Part shown: positions 1 through 7,976 of the stretch, one piece after another
How the letters are laid out: each line of letters begins with the position of its first letter
Numbering within the stretch: the stretch's first letter is position 1
Origin: Ralstonia sp. 25mfcol4.1
Lineage (GTDB): Bacteria; Pseudomonadota; Gammaproteobacteria; Burkholderiales; Burkholderiaceae
Direction of reading: 5' to 3'
Assembly: GCF_900104095.1 (NCBI RefSeq)
Contig: NZ_FNJO01000020.1
Location: 1-64,000 of the forward strand
DNA length: 64,000 nt
Notes under the pieces: generated by a model
Databases searched by the model: none
Seen by the model: only the letters and a program-made list of their open reading frames with translations
What the model was told of the DNA's origin: nothing
Program-made: the position numbers and the translations under genes

Positions 1-326
1 ATTCGGACCGGGGCAGCCAGTATGCAAGCGAGGAGTACCAGGGATTGCTGGCGCGCCACGGCCTGGTTTGTAGCATGAGCCGGTCGGGCGATTGCTGGGA
101 TAACGCCGTAGCCGAACGCTTCTTCCTAAACCTGAAGATGGAGCGGGTCTGGCAGAGGCGGTACACCGACCGGGCCGAAGCCCGGCGCGACATCACACAG
201 TACATCGTGGACTTCTACAACCCGGTGCGCTTGCATTCGACACTGGGCTACGCGTCGCCAACAGACTACGAGGACAAGTTCCAACAGACCACCCTAACAC
301 CTGTCTGAAAAAACTTGACCACTACA
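1..326 (+). mobile_element. Right end of an IS3-family insertion sequence
   Basis: The window opens inside an IS3-family element. The transposase C-terminus ends at 308 and is followed closely by CTTGACCACTACA, ending at about 326. The reverse complement starts TGTAGTGGTCAAG, which fits a TG...CA terminal inverted repeat as used by this family. The left end, orfA and most of orfB lie before the window, so completeness cannot be judged. The element sits directly upstream of a LivF-type gene and may have interrupted a longer transport operon. Confidence 0.75.
3..308 (+). CDS. IS3-family transposase (OrfB), C-terminal fragment
   Basis: The frame is open from the first bases of the window, so this is the 3' part of a longer gene. 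It reads SDRGSQY near the start and WDNAVAERFF further on. These hold the second Asp and the Glu of the DDE catalytic triad, and 35 residues separate them, the DD(35)E spacing of IS3-type integrase cores. The tail has the usual FYNPVRLHSTLGY motif. The enzyme would cut and join the IS ends during transposition. No frameshift is visible in the part shown; whether the element is active cannot be told without the upstream sequence. Confidence 0.85.
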   Translation, partial: SDRGSQYASEEYQGLLARHGLVCSMSRSGDCWDNAVAERFFLNLKMERVWQRRYTDRAEARRDITQYIVDFYNPVRLHSTLGYASPTDYEDKFQQTTLTPV

Positions 327-360
327 GTGGATTGCCCGCATCTGAAGCACCAACGGTTTT

Positions 361-485
361 CTCCTCTCTCCTGCTGCGCGGGAGAGGGGCCGGGGAGAGG
401 GTATTGAGGCTCAAATTGCGACATGCCGAGTCTTGATGCGCCGGGCCCTCTCCCCCAACCCCTCTCACGCAAGTGGGAGAGGGGA
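361..485. repeat. Inverted pair of a dispersed CCCTCTCC-type palindromic element
   Basis: Two copies of a roughly 40-bp G/C-rich element face each other, at about 361-401 and 445-485. Each holds an internal hairpin of the form CTCTCC...GGAGAG plus a GGGGAGAGGG tail, and one is close to the reverse complement of the other. The same family occurs at 39012-39164 (again as an inverted pair) and 48329-48368. All copies are between genes. This looks like a REP-type mobile repeat; as RNA, the pair could fold into a long hairpin upstream of the LivF-type gene. Confidence 0.7.
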
Positions 486-509
486 GTAAAAACAGTACAG
501 GGACAAGAC

Positions 510-1325
510 ATGACCCTTCTATCCGTCAACAACATCGAAGTCATCTACGACCATGTGATCCTGGTGCTCAAGGGCGTCTCGCTCGATGTGCCGGAGGGCC
601 GCATCGTGGCGCTGCTGGGTGCCAACGGCGCGGGCAAGACCACCACGCTCAAGGCCATCTCGAACCTGCTGCACGCCGAGCGCGGCGATGTCACCAAGGG
701 ATCGATCGAGTACCGCGGCCAGCGCGTGGACCAGCTCACGCCCAACGACCTGGTCAAGCGCGGCGTGATCCAGGTGATGGAAGGCCGCCACTGCTTCGCG
801 CACCTGACCATCGAGGAAAACCTGCTGACCGGGGCCTACACGCGCGGCCTGTCGCGTGGTGAAACGCGCGACGCGCTGGAGAAGATCTACGACTACTTTC
901 CGCGCCTGAAGACGCGCCGCAAGTCGCAGGCCGGCTATACCTCGGGGGGCGAGCAGCAGATGTGCGCGATCGGGCGCGCGATGATGGCCAAGCCGTCGAT
1001 GATCCTGCTGGACGAGCCGTCGATGGGCCTGGCGCCGCAGATCGTGGAGGAAATCTTCGAGATCGTGCGCGACCTGAACGCGCGCGAGCGCGTGAGCTTC
1101 CTGCTGGCCGAGCAGAACACGATGGTGGCGCTGCGCTATGCCGACTACGGCTACATCCTCGAAAACGGCCGCGTGGTGATGGACGGCGAAGCCGAATCGC
1201 TGCGCACCAACGAGGACGTCAAGGAGTTTTACCTGGGCGTGGCCGCCAACGACGCCGAAGGCGGCGCGCGCAAATCGTTCCGCGATGTGAAAAGCTATCG
1301 CCGGCGCAAACGCTGGCTGGCCTGA
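510..1325 (+). CDS. Branched-chain amino acid-type ABC transporter ATP-binding protein (LivF-like)
   Basis: A 271-residue ABC ATPase of the LivF size class. It has Walker A GANGAGKTT at about 37-45, the signature SGGEQQ at 145-150 and Walker B MILLDEP at 164-170. LivF works with LivG as the cytoplasmic motor of a HAAT-family importer for amino acids or, in operons with acyl-CoA ligases, aromatic or other organic acids. An earlier ATG at 423 would place coding sequence in the palindromic repeat, so I chose the ATG at 510, behind AGGGA. The ligase gene starts 19 bp downstream, suggesting one transcript. Permease and binding-protein genes are not visible; an IS end lies just upstream. Confidence 0.85.
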   Translation: MTLLSVNNIEVIYDHVILVLKGVSLDVPEGRIVALLGANGAGKTTTLKAISNLLHAERGDVTKGSIEYRGQRVDQLTPNDLVKRGVIQVMEGRHCFAHLTIEENLLTGAYTRGLSRGETRDALEKIYDYFPRLKTRRKSQAGYTSGGEQQMCAIGRAMMAKPSMILLDEPSMGLAPQIVEEIFEIVRDLNARERVSFLLAEQNTMVALRYADYGYILENGRVVMDGEAESLRTNEDVKEFYLGVAANDAEGGARKSFRDVKSYRRRKRWLA

Positions 1326-1344
1326 ATCTCCCCTGGACACCGAT

Positions 1345-2595
1345 ATGGCTGAATACTTCGATTCGCTGGAGACGCGCGCGCCTGCGGAGCGCGAGGCCGC
1401 GCTGCTTGCCGCCGTGGCGCGCCAGGTCGCACATGCGCGGGCACATGCACCGTATTTTGCCGAAATCCTGTGCGACTTCGACGCACGCGAGATCACCTCG
1501 CGCGATGCGCTGGCGCTGCTGCCGGTCACGCGCAAGTCCGAACTGAGCGCGCGCCAGCGCGTGGTGCCGCCGCTGGGCGGGCTCAATGCCACGGCGCTGG
1601 GGGGCCTGCGCCATGTGTTCCAGTCGCCAGGGCCGATCCACGAGCCCGATGGCTTTGCCGCCGACTGGTGGCGCACGGCGCGCGCGATGTTCGCGGCGGG
1701 CTTCCGGTCCGGCGAGCTGGTCTACAACACGTTCTCGTATCACTTCACGCCGGCCGGGATGATGATGGAATCGGGCGCCCACAAGCTGGGGTGCTGCGTG
1801 TTCCCGGCGGGCGTCGGCCAGACCGAATCGCAGGTGCAGGCGCTGGCCAGCCTGCAGCCTGCCGCCTACGCGGGCACGCCATCGTTCCTGAAGCTGCTGA
1901 TCGAGAAAGGTGACGAGATGGGGCTGCCGTGCGCGAGCCTGTCCAAGGCGCTGGTGTCGGGCGAGGCATGCCCGCCCGCGCTGCGGGGCTGGCTGCAGGA
2001 CCACGGCGTCACGGCGCGCCAGATGTACGGCACGGCCGATGTCGGACTGATCGCCTTCGAGACCGACGGCGGCGACGGCTGGGTGGTGGACGAGGGCGTA
2101 CTGGTCGAGATCGTCGAGCCGGGCGGTACGAAGCCGATGCCCGAGGGCGAGGTGGGCGAGGTGGTGGTTACCGTGCTGGGCAACGTCGACTACCCGCTGA
2201 TCCGGTTTGGCACCGGCGACCTCTCGGCCATCGTGGCGGAGTCCTCGCACCGCGCCAGCCCGTGTGGCCGCACCAATATCCGGCTGAAAGGCTGGCTGGG
2301 ACGCGCCGACCAGACCACCAAGGTCAAGGGCATGTTCGTGCATCCGGGGCAGGTGGCCGAAGTGGTGCGGCGTCACCCGGAAATCCGCGCGGCGCGGCTG
2401 GTGGTGACGGGCACGATTGGCGCCGACGTGATGACGCTCCATTGCGATGCCACGCGCATCGACGAGGGCCTGGCGCTTGCCGTGGCCGATTCGATGCGCG
2501 AGGTGATGCGGTTGCGTGGCGAGGTGCGCTTCGCCGCGCCGGGATCGCTGCCGCAGGACGGCAAATCGATCGAGGACGCGCGCAGCTACGACTGA
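1345..2595 (+). CDS. Phenylacetate-CoA ligase (PaaK)-like adenylate-forming protein
   Basis: A 416-residue member of the ANL superfamily, closest in style to PaaK. YGTAD at 228-232 matches the conserved A5 Tyr-Gly-Thr motif, and the tail (IRLKGWLGRADQTTKVKGMFV) matches the hinge and the start of the C-terminal domain. The glycine-rich phosphate loop, normally SSGTTG, is replaced by a QSPGP sequence at about 93-97, so classical ATP binding there is doubtful. It follows a LivF-type ABC gene by 19 bp and probably acts on the imported acid. Substrate unknown; annotation as phenylacetate-CoA ligase would be over-specific. Confidence 0.75.
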   Translation: MAEYFDSLETRAPAEREAALLAAVARQVAHARAHAPYFAEILCDFDAREITSRDALALLPVTRKSELSARQRVVPPLGGLNATALGGLRHVFQSPGPIHEPDGFAADWWRTARAMFAAGFRSGELVYNTFSYHFTPAGMMMESGAHKLGCCVFPAGVGQTESQVQALASLQPAAYAGTPSFLKLLIEKGDEMGLPCASLSKALVSGEACPPALRGWLQDHGVTARQMYGTADVGLIAFETDGGDGWVVDEGVLVEIVEPGGTKPMPEGEVGEVVVTVLGNVDYPLIRFGTGDLSAIVAESSHRASPCGRTNIRLKGWLGRADQTTKVKGMFVHPGQVAEVVRRHPEIRAARLVVTGTIGADVMTLHCDATRIDEGLALAVADSMREVMRLRGEVRFAAPGSLPQDGKSIEDARSYD

Positions 2596-2627
2596 TCGCC
2601 GTGGGGTGAAGGCCGGCGACGGCGGCC

Positions 2628-3107
2628 CTACGCTTGCGACGACGGACCGTCGCTGGCCTCGGGGTAGCCGCCGCGCGGCCGCGTGGGCAGCCGTACCATC
2701 CAGACCGTAACGGCGACGCCGATGGCGATCAGCGTCAGCGACGACACCGGCCGTGCGCGCAGCAGCCAGGCCGTGATGCTCATCGACGTCCACATCATCG
2801 ACAGCGCCAGGCACTTGGCGCGGAACGGAATGCTGCGGTGGGCCTGCCAGTCACGCACCAGGGGCCCGAATCGCTCGTGCGTGATCAGCCAGTTGTGGAA
2901 TTTTTCCGACCCGCGCGCGAAGCACGCCGCCGCCAGCAGCACGAACGGCGTGGTCGGCAGCAGCGGCAGGAAGATGCCGATAAAGCCGAGCACCAGGCTG
3001 ATGATGCCCAGCGTGACCCAGAACGCGCGGATCACGCGCTCCCGGTGCGTGAGCGTGCCGGCCAGGTGGGTGGGGTCGGTCGGTGTTTCGGGGTCGGAAG
3101 AAGGCAA
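2628..3107 (-). CDS. ybaN: YbaN/DUF454 family inner-membrane protein
   Basis: A 159-residue membrane protein with a hydrophobic hairpin (about residues 28-62, including the typical GIFLPLLPTTPF motif) and a further membrane segment near 100-130. This motif and length define the YbaN (DUF454) family, whose function is not established. The gene is convergent with the ligase gene and lies downstream of a nitronate monooxygenase on the same strand (30 bp gap), with which it may be cotranscribed. Confidence 0.8.
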   Translation of the reverse strand: MPSSDPETPTDPTHLAGTLTHRERVIRAFWVTLGIISLVLGFIGIFLPLLPTTPFVLLAAACFARGSEKFHNWLITHERFGPLVRDWQAHRSIPFRAKCLALSMMWTSMSITAWLLRARPVSSLTLIAIGVAVTVWMVRLPTRPRGGYPEASDGPSSQA

Positions 3108-3137
3108 CGGTGCAGGAAAAGGGGCGCAGAAACGCCC

Positions 3138-4115
3138 TTATGCTACCAGCCCCAGCCGGGCGCGCGCCGCATCGTACTCGGCCTTCATGCGCGCCACGAT
3201 CTCGCCGGCGGTGGGGATGTCGTGGATCTGGCCCACGCCCTGGCCGGCACCCCAGATGTCCTTCCAGGCCTTGGCCTTCGAGCTGCCGCTCGAAAAGTCC
3301 ATCTTGCTCTTGTCGGCCACCGGCAGGTCTTCGGGGTCCAGGCCCGAGTTGACGATGCTCTCGCGGATGTAGTTGCCGTGCACGCCCGTGAACAGGTTCG
3401 TGTAGATGATGTCCGAAGCGGCCGAACTGGTGATCGACTGCTTGTACTCGGCGCTGGCATGGCCTTCCTGCGACGCGATGAAGCGGGTGCCCACGTAGGC
3501 GAAGTCGGCGCCCATGGCCTGGGCGGCCAGCACGGCGTCGCCGGTGGCGATCGATCCGGACAGTGCGATCGGACCGTCGAAGATCTTGCGCACTTCGCCG
3601 ACCAGCGCGAACGGCGACAGCGTGCCGGCATGGCCGCCGGCGCCGGCCGCTACCAGGATCAGCCCGTCCACGCCGGCCTCGATGGCCTTTTCGGCGTGGC
3701 GGATGTTGATGACGTCGTGCAGCACGATGCCGCCGTAGCTGTGCACGGCGTCGATCATTTCCTTGGGGGGCGCCCGCAGCGACGTGATGAAGATCGGCAC
3801 CTTGTGTTCCACGCACACCTTCACATCATGTTCCAGCCGCGCGTTGGAAGCGTGCACGATCTGGTTCACGGCGAGCGGGCCGACGGGCTTGCCGGGATTG
3901 GCAGCCCGGAATGCCGCCAGTTCTTCCTGGATCTGCGTCAGCCATTCGTCGAGCAACTCGGCCGGGCGCGCGTTGAGCGCGGGGAACGATCCGACGATGC
4001 CGGCCTTGCACTGGGCCAGCACCAGTTCCGGGTAGCTGACGATGAACATCGGCGACGCGATGACGGGCAGGGCCAGGTTCTGCAGGGCTGGCGGAATGTG
4101 TTTGGCGGCAGGCAT
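3138..4115 (-). CDS. Nitronate monooxygenase (NPD-type, FMN-dependent)
   Basis: A 325-residue single-domain TIM barrel of the 2-nitropropane dioxygenase family. The start IASPMFIVSYPELV, the GSFPALNAR segment, the glycine-rich GAGGHAG phosphate-binding loop and the ALSGSIATGDAV segment are family features. These flavoproteins oxidise alkyl nitronates such as propionate 3-nitronate; some members act instead as enoyl reductases, so the substrate is open. No partner enzyme is adjacent. The start ATG at 4115 is preceded by a GAGGAGAC ribosome site on the coding strand. Confidence 0.85.
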   Translation of the reverse strand: MPAAKHIPPALQNLALPVIASPMFIVSYPELVLAQCKAGIVGSFPALNARPAELLDEWLTQIQEELAAFRAANPGKPVGPLAVNQIVHASNARLEHDVKVCVEHKVPIFITSLRAPPKEMIDAVHSYGGIVLHDVINIRHAEKAIEAGVDGLILVAAGAGGHAGTLSPFALVGEVRKIFDGPIALSGSIATGDAVLAAQAMGADFAYVGTRFIASQEGHASAEYKQSITSSAASDIIYTNLFTGVHGNYIRESIVNSGLDPEDLPVADKSKMDFSSGSSKAKAWKDIWGAGQGVGQIHDIPTAGEIVARMKAEYDAARARLGLVA

Positions 4116-4244
4116 GGTGTCTCCTCGAATCCGTCTGATGAAATGACGCGGACAAGCGGTGCGAAATGCACGGTCGTTCGATTATAGGGAGTTTCGCCTG
4201 CCGTGGCGTCACGGTAGAGCGCGGCCTCGGTGGTGGCCGGGGCG

Positions 4245-4272
4245 AAAAAAAGCCCCGCTGGGTTAGCGGGGC
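4245..4272 (-). terminator. Intrinsic terminator
   Basis: GCCCCGCT (4252-4259) pairs perfectly with AGCGGGGC (4265-4272). Seven A residues at 4245-4251 give a U-run on the minus-strand RNA. It lies downstream of rlmI, as a second terminator after the one at 4384-4415. Confidence 0.8.
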
Positions 4273-4383
4273 GATTACCACGAAGACTGATAAGAAGAGA
4301 CGGTCAGGCACCTGCCAATGCCTTACCGTGAGACGAATCTTAGGGGGCGAATATGACCACCAGAAGGCAGTTCCGCGGCAATT

Positions 4384-4415
4384 CCGGAAAACCCGTGAGC
4401 TGACGGGTTTTCCGG
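4384..4415. terminator. Perfect 13-bp palindromic terminator after rlmI
   Basis: CCGGAAAACCCGT (4384-4396) and its exact complement (4403-4415) flank a 6-nt loop. It starts 6 bp after the rlmI stop codon. The A/T tracts are inside the stem on both sides, so it could act on either strand; the gene context points to minus-strand transcription. Confidence 0.75.
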
Positions 4416-4421
4416 CCCGGA

Positions 4422-5615
4422 CTAGATCTTTTCCAGCAGCAGGCCCTTCAGGTATTCGCCTTCGGGGAAGGCGGCCGACATCGGGTGATCGGTGCCGGCC
4501 GACAGGCGGCGCAGGATGCGGGCATCGGCGCGGGCATCGGTGGCGGCGCCGGCCACGATCTTCTGGAACAGTTCCATGCTGATGGCACCCGAGCACGAGT
4601 ACGTGAACAGCAGGCCGCCCGGCCGCAGCAGCTGCATGCCGACGAGGTTGATTTCCTTGTAGGCGCGCGCGGCGCGGTCGATGTGCTGGGCCGACGGGGC
4701 GAACTTGGGTGGATCCAGCACGATCAGGTCGAACTGGCGGCCCTCGGCGCGGAATTCGCGCAGCATCTTGAACACGTCCGCATCGAGCCAGGTGGCGCGC
4801 CCGGCGTCGAAGCCGTTCAGCGTCACGTTGCTGGCCGCGATCTTGAGCGCCTCGCCCGACGAATCGATCGACGTCACCGACTTCGCGCCGCCACGCAGTG
4901 CGGCCAGCGAGAAGCCGCCCGTGTAGCAGAAGCAGTTCAGCACGTCGCGGCCTTCGGCCAGATCGCCCACGAGCTTGCGGTTGTCGCGCTGATCGACGTA
5001 AAAGCCGGTCTTGTGGCCGTTGCGCACGTCCACGTAGTAGCGCACACCGTGTTCGGTCACCGACAGCTGCGGATCTGGCTCGGCACCGGCCAGCACGCCG
5101 GTGACCAGTTCCAGCCCTTCGCGCTGGCGCACGGCCGCGTCGGACCGTTCGTAGACGTTCGGGCAGCCGGTTTCCTTGACCAGCGCCTGTACCAGGGCGT
5201 CCTTCCACTGCTCTACGCCGGCGGCGTTGAACTGGCAGACCAGCTGCCCGGTCTCGCCCTGGCCGTAGTAGTCGACGATCAGGCCGGGCAGGCGGTCGGA
5301 TTCGCCGAAGATCAGCCGCACCGCGCTGGTGTCGCTGACCCAACGCTGGCGGTGCGCCAGCGCGGCCGACACGCGGCGCTTGAACATCGCATGGTCGACC
5401 GGCTCGTTTTCGTCGAACGTCCATACGCGCACCCGGATCTGCGATTCGGGGCTGTAGGCGCCGCGCGCCAGGAAGCGGCCGTCCGCGCTGCGGATGACCA
5501 CGGTCGAGCCGGCCTCGCAGCGGCCTTCGGTGGAGGCGATGCCCGTGGCGTAGACCCACGGGTGGCGCCGGAGCAGGGATTTTTCCTTGCCGGGCTTCAG
5601 GGTAACGACGTTCAT
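4422..5615 (-). CDS. rlmI: 23S rRNA m5C1962 methyltransferase RlmI
   Basis: A 397-residue class I SAM-dependent methyltransferase. An N-terminal PUA-like RNA-binding domain (about 1-75) is followed by a linker and a Rossmann domain with VLNCFCYTGGF (225-235), the SAM site, DPPKFAP at 301-307, and TYSCSG around 339-343, which carries the likely catalytic Cys. This order and length match E. coli RlmI, which methylates C1962 of 23S rRNA. It sits at the end of a dacC-ybeD-rlmI run, 4 bp after ybeD, and is followed by a strong terminator. Confidence 0.88.
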   Translation of the reverse strand: MNVVTLKPGKEKSLLRRHPWVYATGIASTEGRCEAGSTVVIRSADGRFLARGAYSPESQIRVRVWTFDENEPVDHAMFKRRVSAALAHRQRWVSDTSAVRLIFGESDRLPGLIVDYYGQGETGQLVCQFNAAGVEQWKDALVQALVKETGCPNVYERSDAAVRQREGLELVTGVLAGAEPDPQLSVTEHGVRYYVDVRNGHKTGFYVDQRDNRKLVGDLAEGRDVLNCFCYTGGFSLAALRGGAKSVTSIDSSGEALKIAASNVTLNGFDAGRATWLDADVFKMLREFRAEGRQFDLIVLDPPKFAPSAQHIDRAARAYKEINLVGMQLLRPGGLLFTYSCSGAISMELFQKIVAGAATDARADARILRRLSAGTDHPMSAAFPEGEYLKGLLLEKI

Positions 5616-5619
5616 GTGG

Positions 5620-5928
5620 TTACAGCACCACCTTGACCATCGGGTGCGACGTCAGCGCACGGTACACGCTGTCCAGGTGCTCGCGGCTCGTGACGTACAC
5701 GGTCACGGTCAGCCCCAGGTAGTTGCCGTTGCGCGACGGACGCATCTCCATCTTGCCGGCGTGGAAGTTCGGGTCGAATTCCTGGATCAGCGTCACGATG
5801 GCCTCGGCAAAGCCGTCCTGCATGGCGCCCATGACCTTGATCGGGAATTCGCTCGGGTATTCGATCAGCGACTGCTCGGGCGGGATGTCACCCGGGATCA
5901 GCGGACCGTTGCTGGAATCTGTCGTCAT
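5620..5928 (-). CDS. ybeD: YbeD/DUF493 family small protein
   Basis: A 102-residue soluble protein whose body (YPSEFPIKVMGAMQDGF, then NGNYLGLTVTVYVTSREHLDSVYRALTSHPMVKVVL) matches the ferredoxin-like DUF493/YbeD family, related in fold to ACT regulatory domains. In enterobacteria ybeD follows dacA and precedes lipB. Here it likewise follows a DacA-type gene but leads into rlmI. The biochemical function is unknown. Confidence 0.85.
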   Translation of the reverse strand: MTTDSSNGPLIPGDIPPEQSLIEYPSEFPIKVMGAMQDGFAEAIVTLIQEFDPNFHAGKMEMRPSRNGNYLGLTVTVYVTSREHLDSVYRALTSHPMVKVVL

Positions 5929-5969
5929 CTTGCGTAACCTTGTGCGCGCTCAATTGCGCCTGCTTGCGC

Positions 5970-7175
5970 TTACTTGCGCTTGAACCAGAGGCGGATCGTA
6001 TCCCACAGGCGGCCGAAGAAGCCTGCCTCGGGCACTTCCTCCAGGGCCACCACCGGGAACTCGCCCACCTTGTTGGCGCCGTCCATCAGCTTGACCGTGC
6101 CCACCTGCTGGCCCGCGGCGATCGGGGCGATCAGCAGTTCCTGACGCTCCAGCACCGGCTTCAGGCGGCCGCCGGTACCCTTGGGCACCGTCACGAACGT
6201 CTCGTTGGCCACGCCGATCTTCACGATGCTGGCGCGGCCCTTGTAGATATCGGGCGTGGCCAGGACCTGGCCCTTATCGTACAGGCGCAGCGTGTCGAAG
6301 AACTGGAAGCCGTAGTTCAGGATCTTCAGGCTTTCCTGGGTGCGGATCTGCTCGGTGGCCGTGCCGATCACGATCGACACCAGGCGGCGCGTGCCATTCG
6401 GCACATTGGCCAGCGGGCGCTGGGCCGACGAGATCAGGCAGTAGCCGGCGGACTTGGTGTGGCCGGTCTTCAGACCGTCGACGGTCGGGTCGATGTACAG
6501 CAGGCGGTTGCGGTTGGGCTGCCTGATCTTGTTATAGGTGAACTCCTTCTGCGAGTACATTCCGTAGTACTCGGGGAAGTCCTTGATCAGGCGCGTGGAC
6601 AGCGTGGCCAGGTCGACGGCCGTGGTGTAGTGGTTCGGATCGGGCACCCCGTCGGTGTTCGTGAAGTGCGTACCCTTCATGCCCATGCGCTGCGCTTCGC
6701 GGTTCATCATCGCCACGAAACCTTCTTCCGAGCCGCCCACGGCCTCGGCCAGCGCCAGCGACGCGTCGTTGCCCGACTGCACGATCAGGCCCATCAGCAG
6801 GTCGTTCACGCTGACCGGCTTGCCGGCCTCGATGAACATGCGCGACTCATCGCTTTTGACCTTGCGCACGATCTCGGTCGGCGTGACGGTCTGGTCCAGC
6901 GTCAGGCGCTTTTCCTTGAGCGCCTCGAACACCAGGTAGGCGGTCATCAGCTTGGTCAGCGACGCGGGCTCGATGCGCAGGTCGGCATTCTGCGACGCCA
7001 GGGCCTGGCCGCTGGTCACGTCGTACAGCATCCACGACTTGGCGGCCACCTGCGGCATCGGCACGCCCTGCGCCAGGACGGCGGCGGGGGCGGCGGCAAG
7101 CACGGTGGCAAGCGTCGCGGCGACGGCGACGGGAGCAAGGGCGGATGCGAAATGCGGCGTGGCTCTGTTCAGCAT
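5970..7175 (-). CDS. dacC: D-alanyl-D-alanine carboxypeptidase (PBP5/6 family)
   Basis: A 401-residue low-molecular-mass penicillin-binding protein. An N-terminal signal peptide (cleavage near AAVLAQG, about 36) is followed by the serine peptidase S11 domain with SLTK at 72-75 (nucleophile Ser72), SGN at 134-136 and KTG at 236-238, then a beta-rich C-terminal domain and an amphipathic C-terminus (FGRLWDTIRLWFKRK) for membrane anchoring. It trims the terminal D-Ala from peptidoglycan pentapeptides in the periplasm. I chose ATG 7175 because the longer frame adds 23 residues before the signal peptide. Whether dacA or dacC is the better name is not decidable here. Confidence 0.9.
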   Translation of the reverse strand: MLNRATPHFASALAPVAVAATLATVLAAAPAAVLAQGVPMPQVAAKSWMLYDVTSGQALASQNADLRIEPASLTKLMTAYLVFEALKEKRLTLDQTVTPTEIVRKVKSDESRMFIEAGKPVSVNDLLMGLIVQSGNDASLALAEAVGGSEEGFVAMMNREAQRMGMKGTHFTNTDGVPDPNHYTTAVDLATLSTRLIKDFPEYYGMYSQKEFTYNKIRQPNRNRLLYIDPTVDGLKTGHTKSAGYCLISSAQRPLANVPNGTRRLVSIVIGTATEQIRTQESLKILNYGFQFFDTLRLYDKGQVLATPDIYKGRASIVKIGVANETFVTVPKGTGGRLKPVLERQELLIAPIAAGQQVGTVKLMDGANKVGEFPVVALEEVPEAGFFGRLWDTIRLWFKRK

Positions 7176-7218
7176 GGGTAGTGTTCCAACAATAAAGGGA
7201 TGGCGCGGGCGGGACGGT

Positions 7219-7863
7219 TCACCGTTCCCACGCGTTGACGACAAGCTGCTTGATCAGGTGCAGCTTGCGGTGAAAAAAATGGTCGGCGCCAGGAATGACG
7301 ATGACCGGCAGTTCCTGCGGACGGGCCCAGTCCAGCACGCTGGCCAGCGGCACGGTGTCGTCCTGTTCGCCGTGGATCACGATGGTGTCGGCCGGCACGG
7401 TGGCCACTTCCCAGCGGCTGGTGGCCGTGCCCACCAGCACCAGCCGCTGCGCGGGCGTGCCCGCTTCGGCCAGGCGGCGTGCCACGTGCGTCTGCACGAA
7501 ACTGCCGAACGAGAAGCCGCCCAGCGCCAGCGGCAGCGCGGCCACGTCGGGCGACCACGCGGTCTGCGTGCGCATCCAGTCGATCACGGCCAGCAGGTCG
7601 TCCTGTTCGCCGATGCCCTGGTCATGCTCGCCGGCCGTGCCGCCCACGCCGCGGAAGTTCGGCCGCACCGTGGCATAGCCCAGCGCCACGAACGTGCGCG
7701 CCAGCGTCTGCGCCACCTTGTTGTCCTTGGTGCCGGCAAACAGCGGGTGCGGATGCGCCACCAGCGCCAGGCCACGCACCGGCTCGTTCTGCGGCAGATC
7801 GATCGAGATGTCGATGGCGCCGACGGGGCCGGCGATGGTGGTGACCTGGGTATGCGCGTTCAT
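7219..7863 (-). CDS. Alpha/beta hydrolase, dienelactone hydrolase-like
   Basis: A 214-residue alpha/beta hydrolase. It has HPHPLFAGTKDNKV at 37-50, an RPNFRGVGGT oxyanion region near 67-76, the nucleophile elbow GFSFGS with Ser118, a likely acid in HGEQDD and the catalytic His in GADHFFH near the end. Together these match the small hydrolase family near DUF3530/YqiA-like proteins. The substrate is unknown. The start is ATG 7863; upstream in-frame residues are encoded by a tandem repeat and are unlikely to be translated. It lies just after the ferredoxin gene on the same strand. Confidence 0.8.
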   Translation of the reverse strand: MNAHTQVTTIAGPVGAIDISIDLPQNEPVRGLALVAHPHPLFAGTKDNKVAQTLARTFVALGYATVRPNFRGVGGTAGEHDQGIGEQDDLLAVIDWMRTQTAWSPDVAALPLALGGFSFGSFVQTHVARRLAEAGTPAQRLVLVGTATSRWEVATVPADTIVIHGEQDDTVPLASVLDWARPQELPVIVIPGADHFFHRKLHLIKQLVVNAWER

Positions 7864-7898
7864 GGCGAGGAGGCAGGAAGGTTCGGCGACAACAACAG

Positions 7899-7940
7899 CA
7901 CGACAAAAGCGGCACGACAAAAGCGGCACAACAAAAAACC
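7899..7940. repeat. 14-bp tandem repeat, about three units
   Basis: CACGACAAAAGCGG occurs twice perfectly (7899-7912, 7913-7926), followed by a degenerate third copy CACAACAAAAAACC. It lies between the ferredoxin stop and the hydrolase start, on the transcript leader of the hydrolase. Confidence 0.7.
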
Positions 7941-7976
7941 GGGCAGGCGGCCCGGCGCGGCCCGGCGGGTACCGGA

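Larger units (their letters stand above)
4116..4421. other. Gene-free stretch holding two terminators
   Basis: About 306 bp between the rlmI stop and the nitronate monooxygenase start, both on the minus strand. It holds two strong hairpins (4245-4272 and 4384-4415), listed separately, and presumably the monooxygenase promoter. I see no convincing ORF. Confidence 0.6.

Noticed and set aside
519..1676. Long minus-strand ORF (385 aa) opposite the LivF gene
   Set aside because: His/Arg/Ala-rich translation typical of antisense frames in G+C-rich DNA; the plus frame has all ABC motifs.
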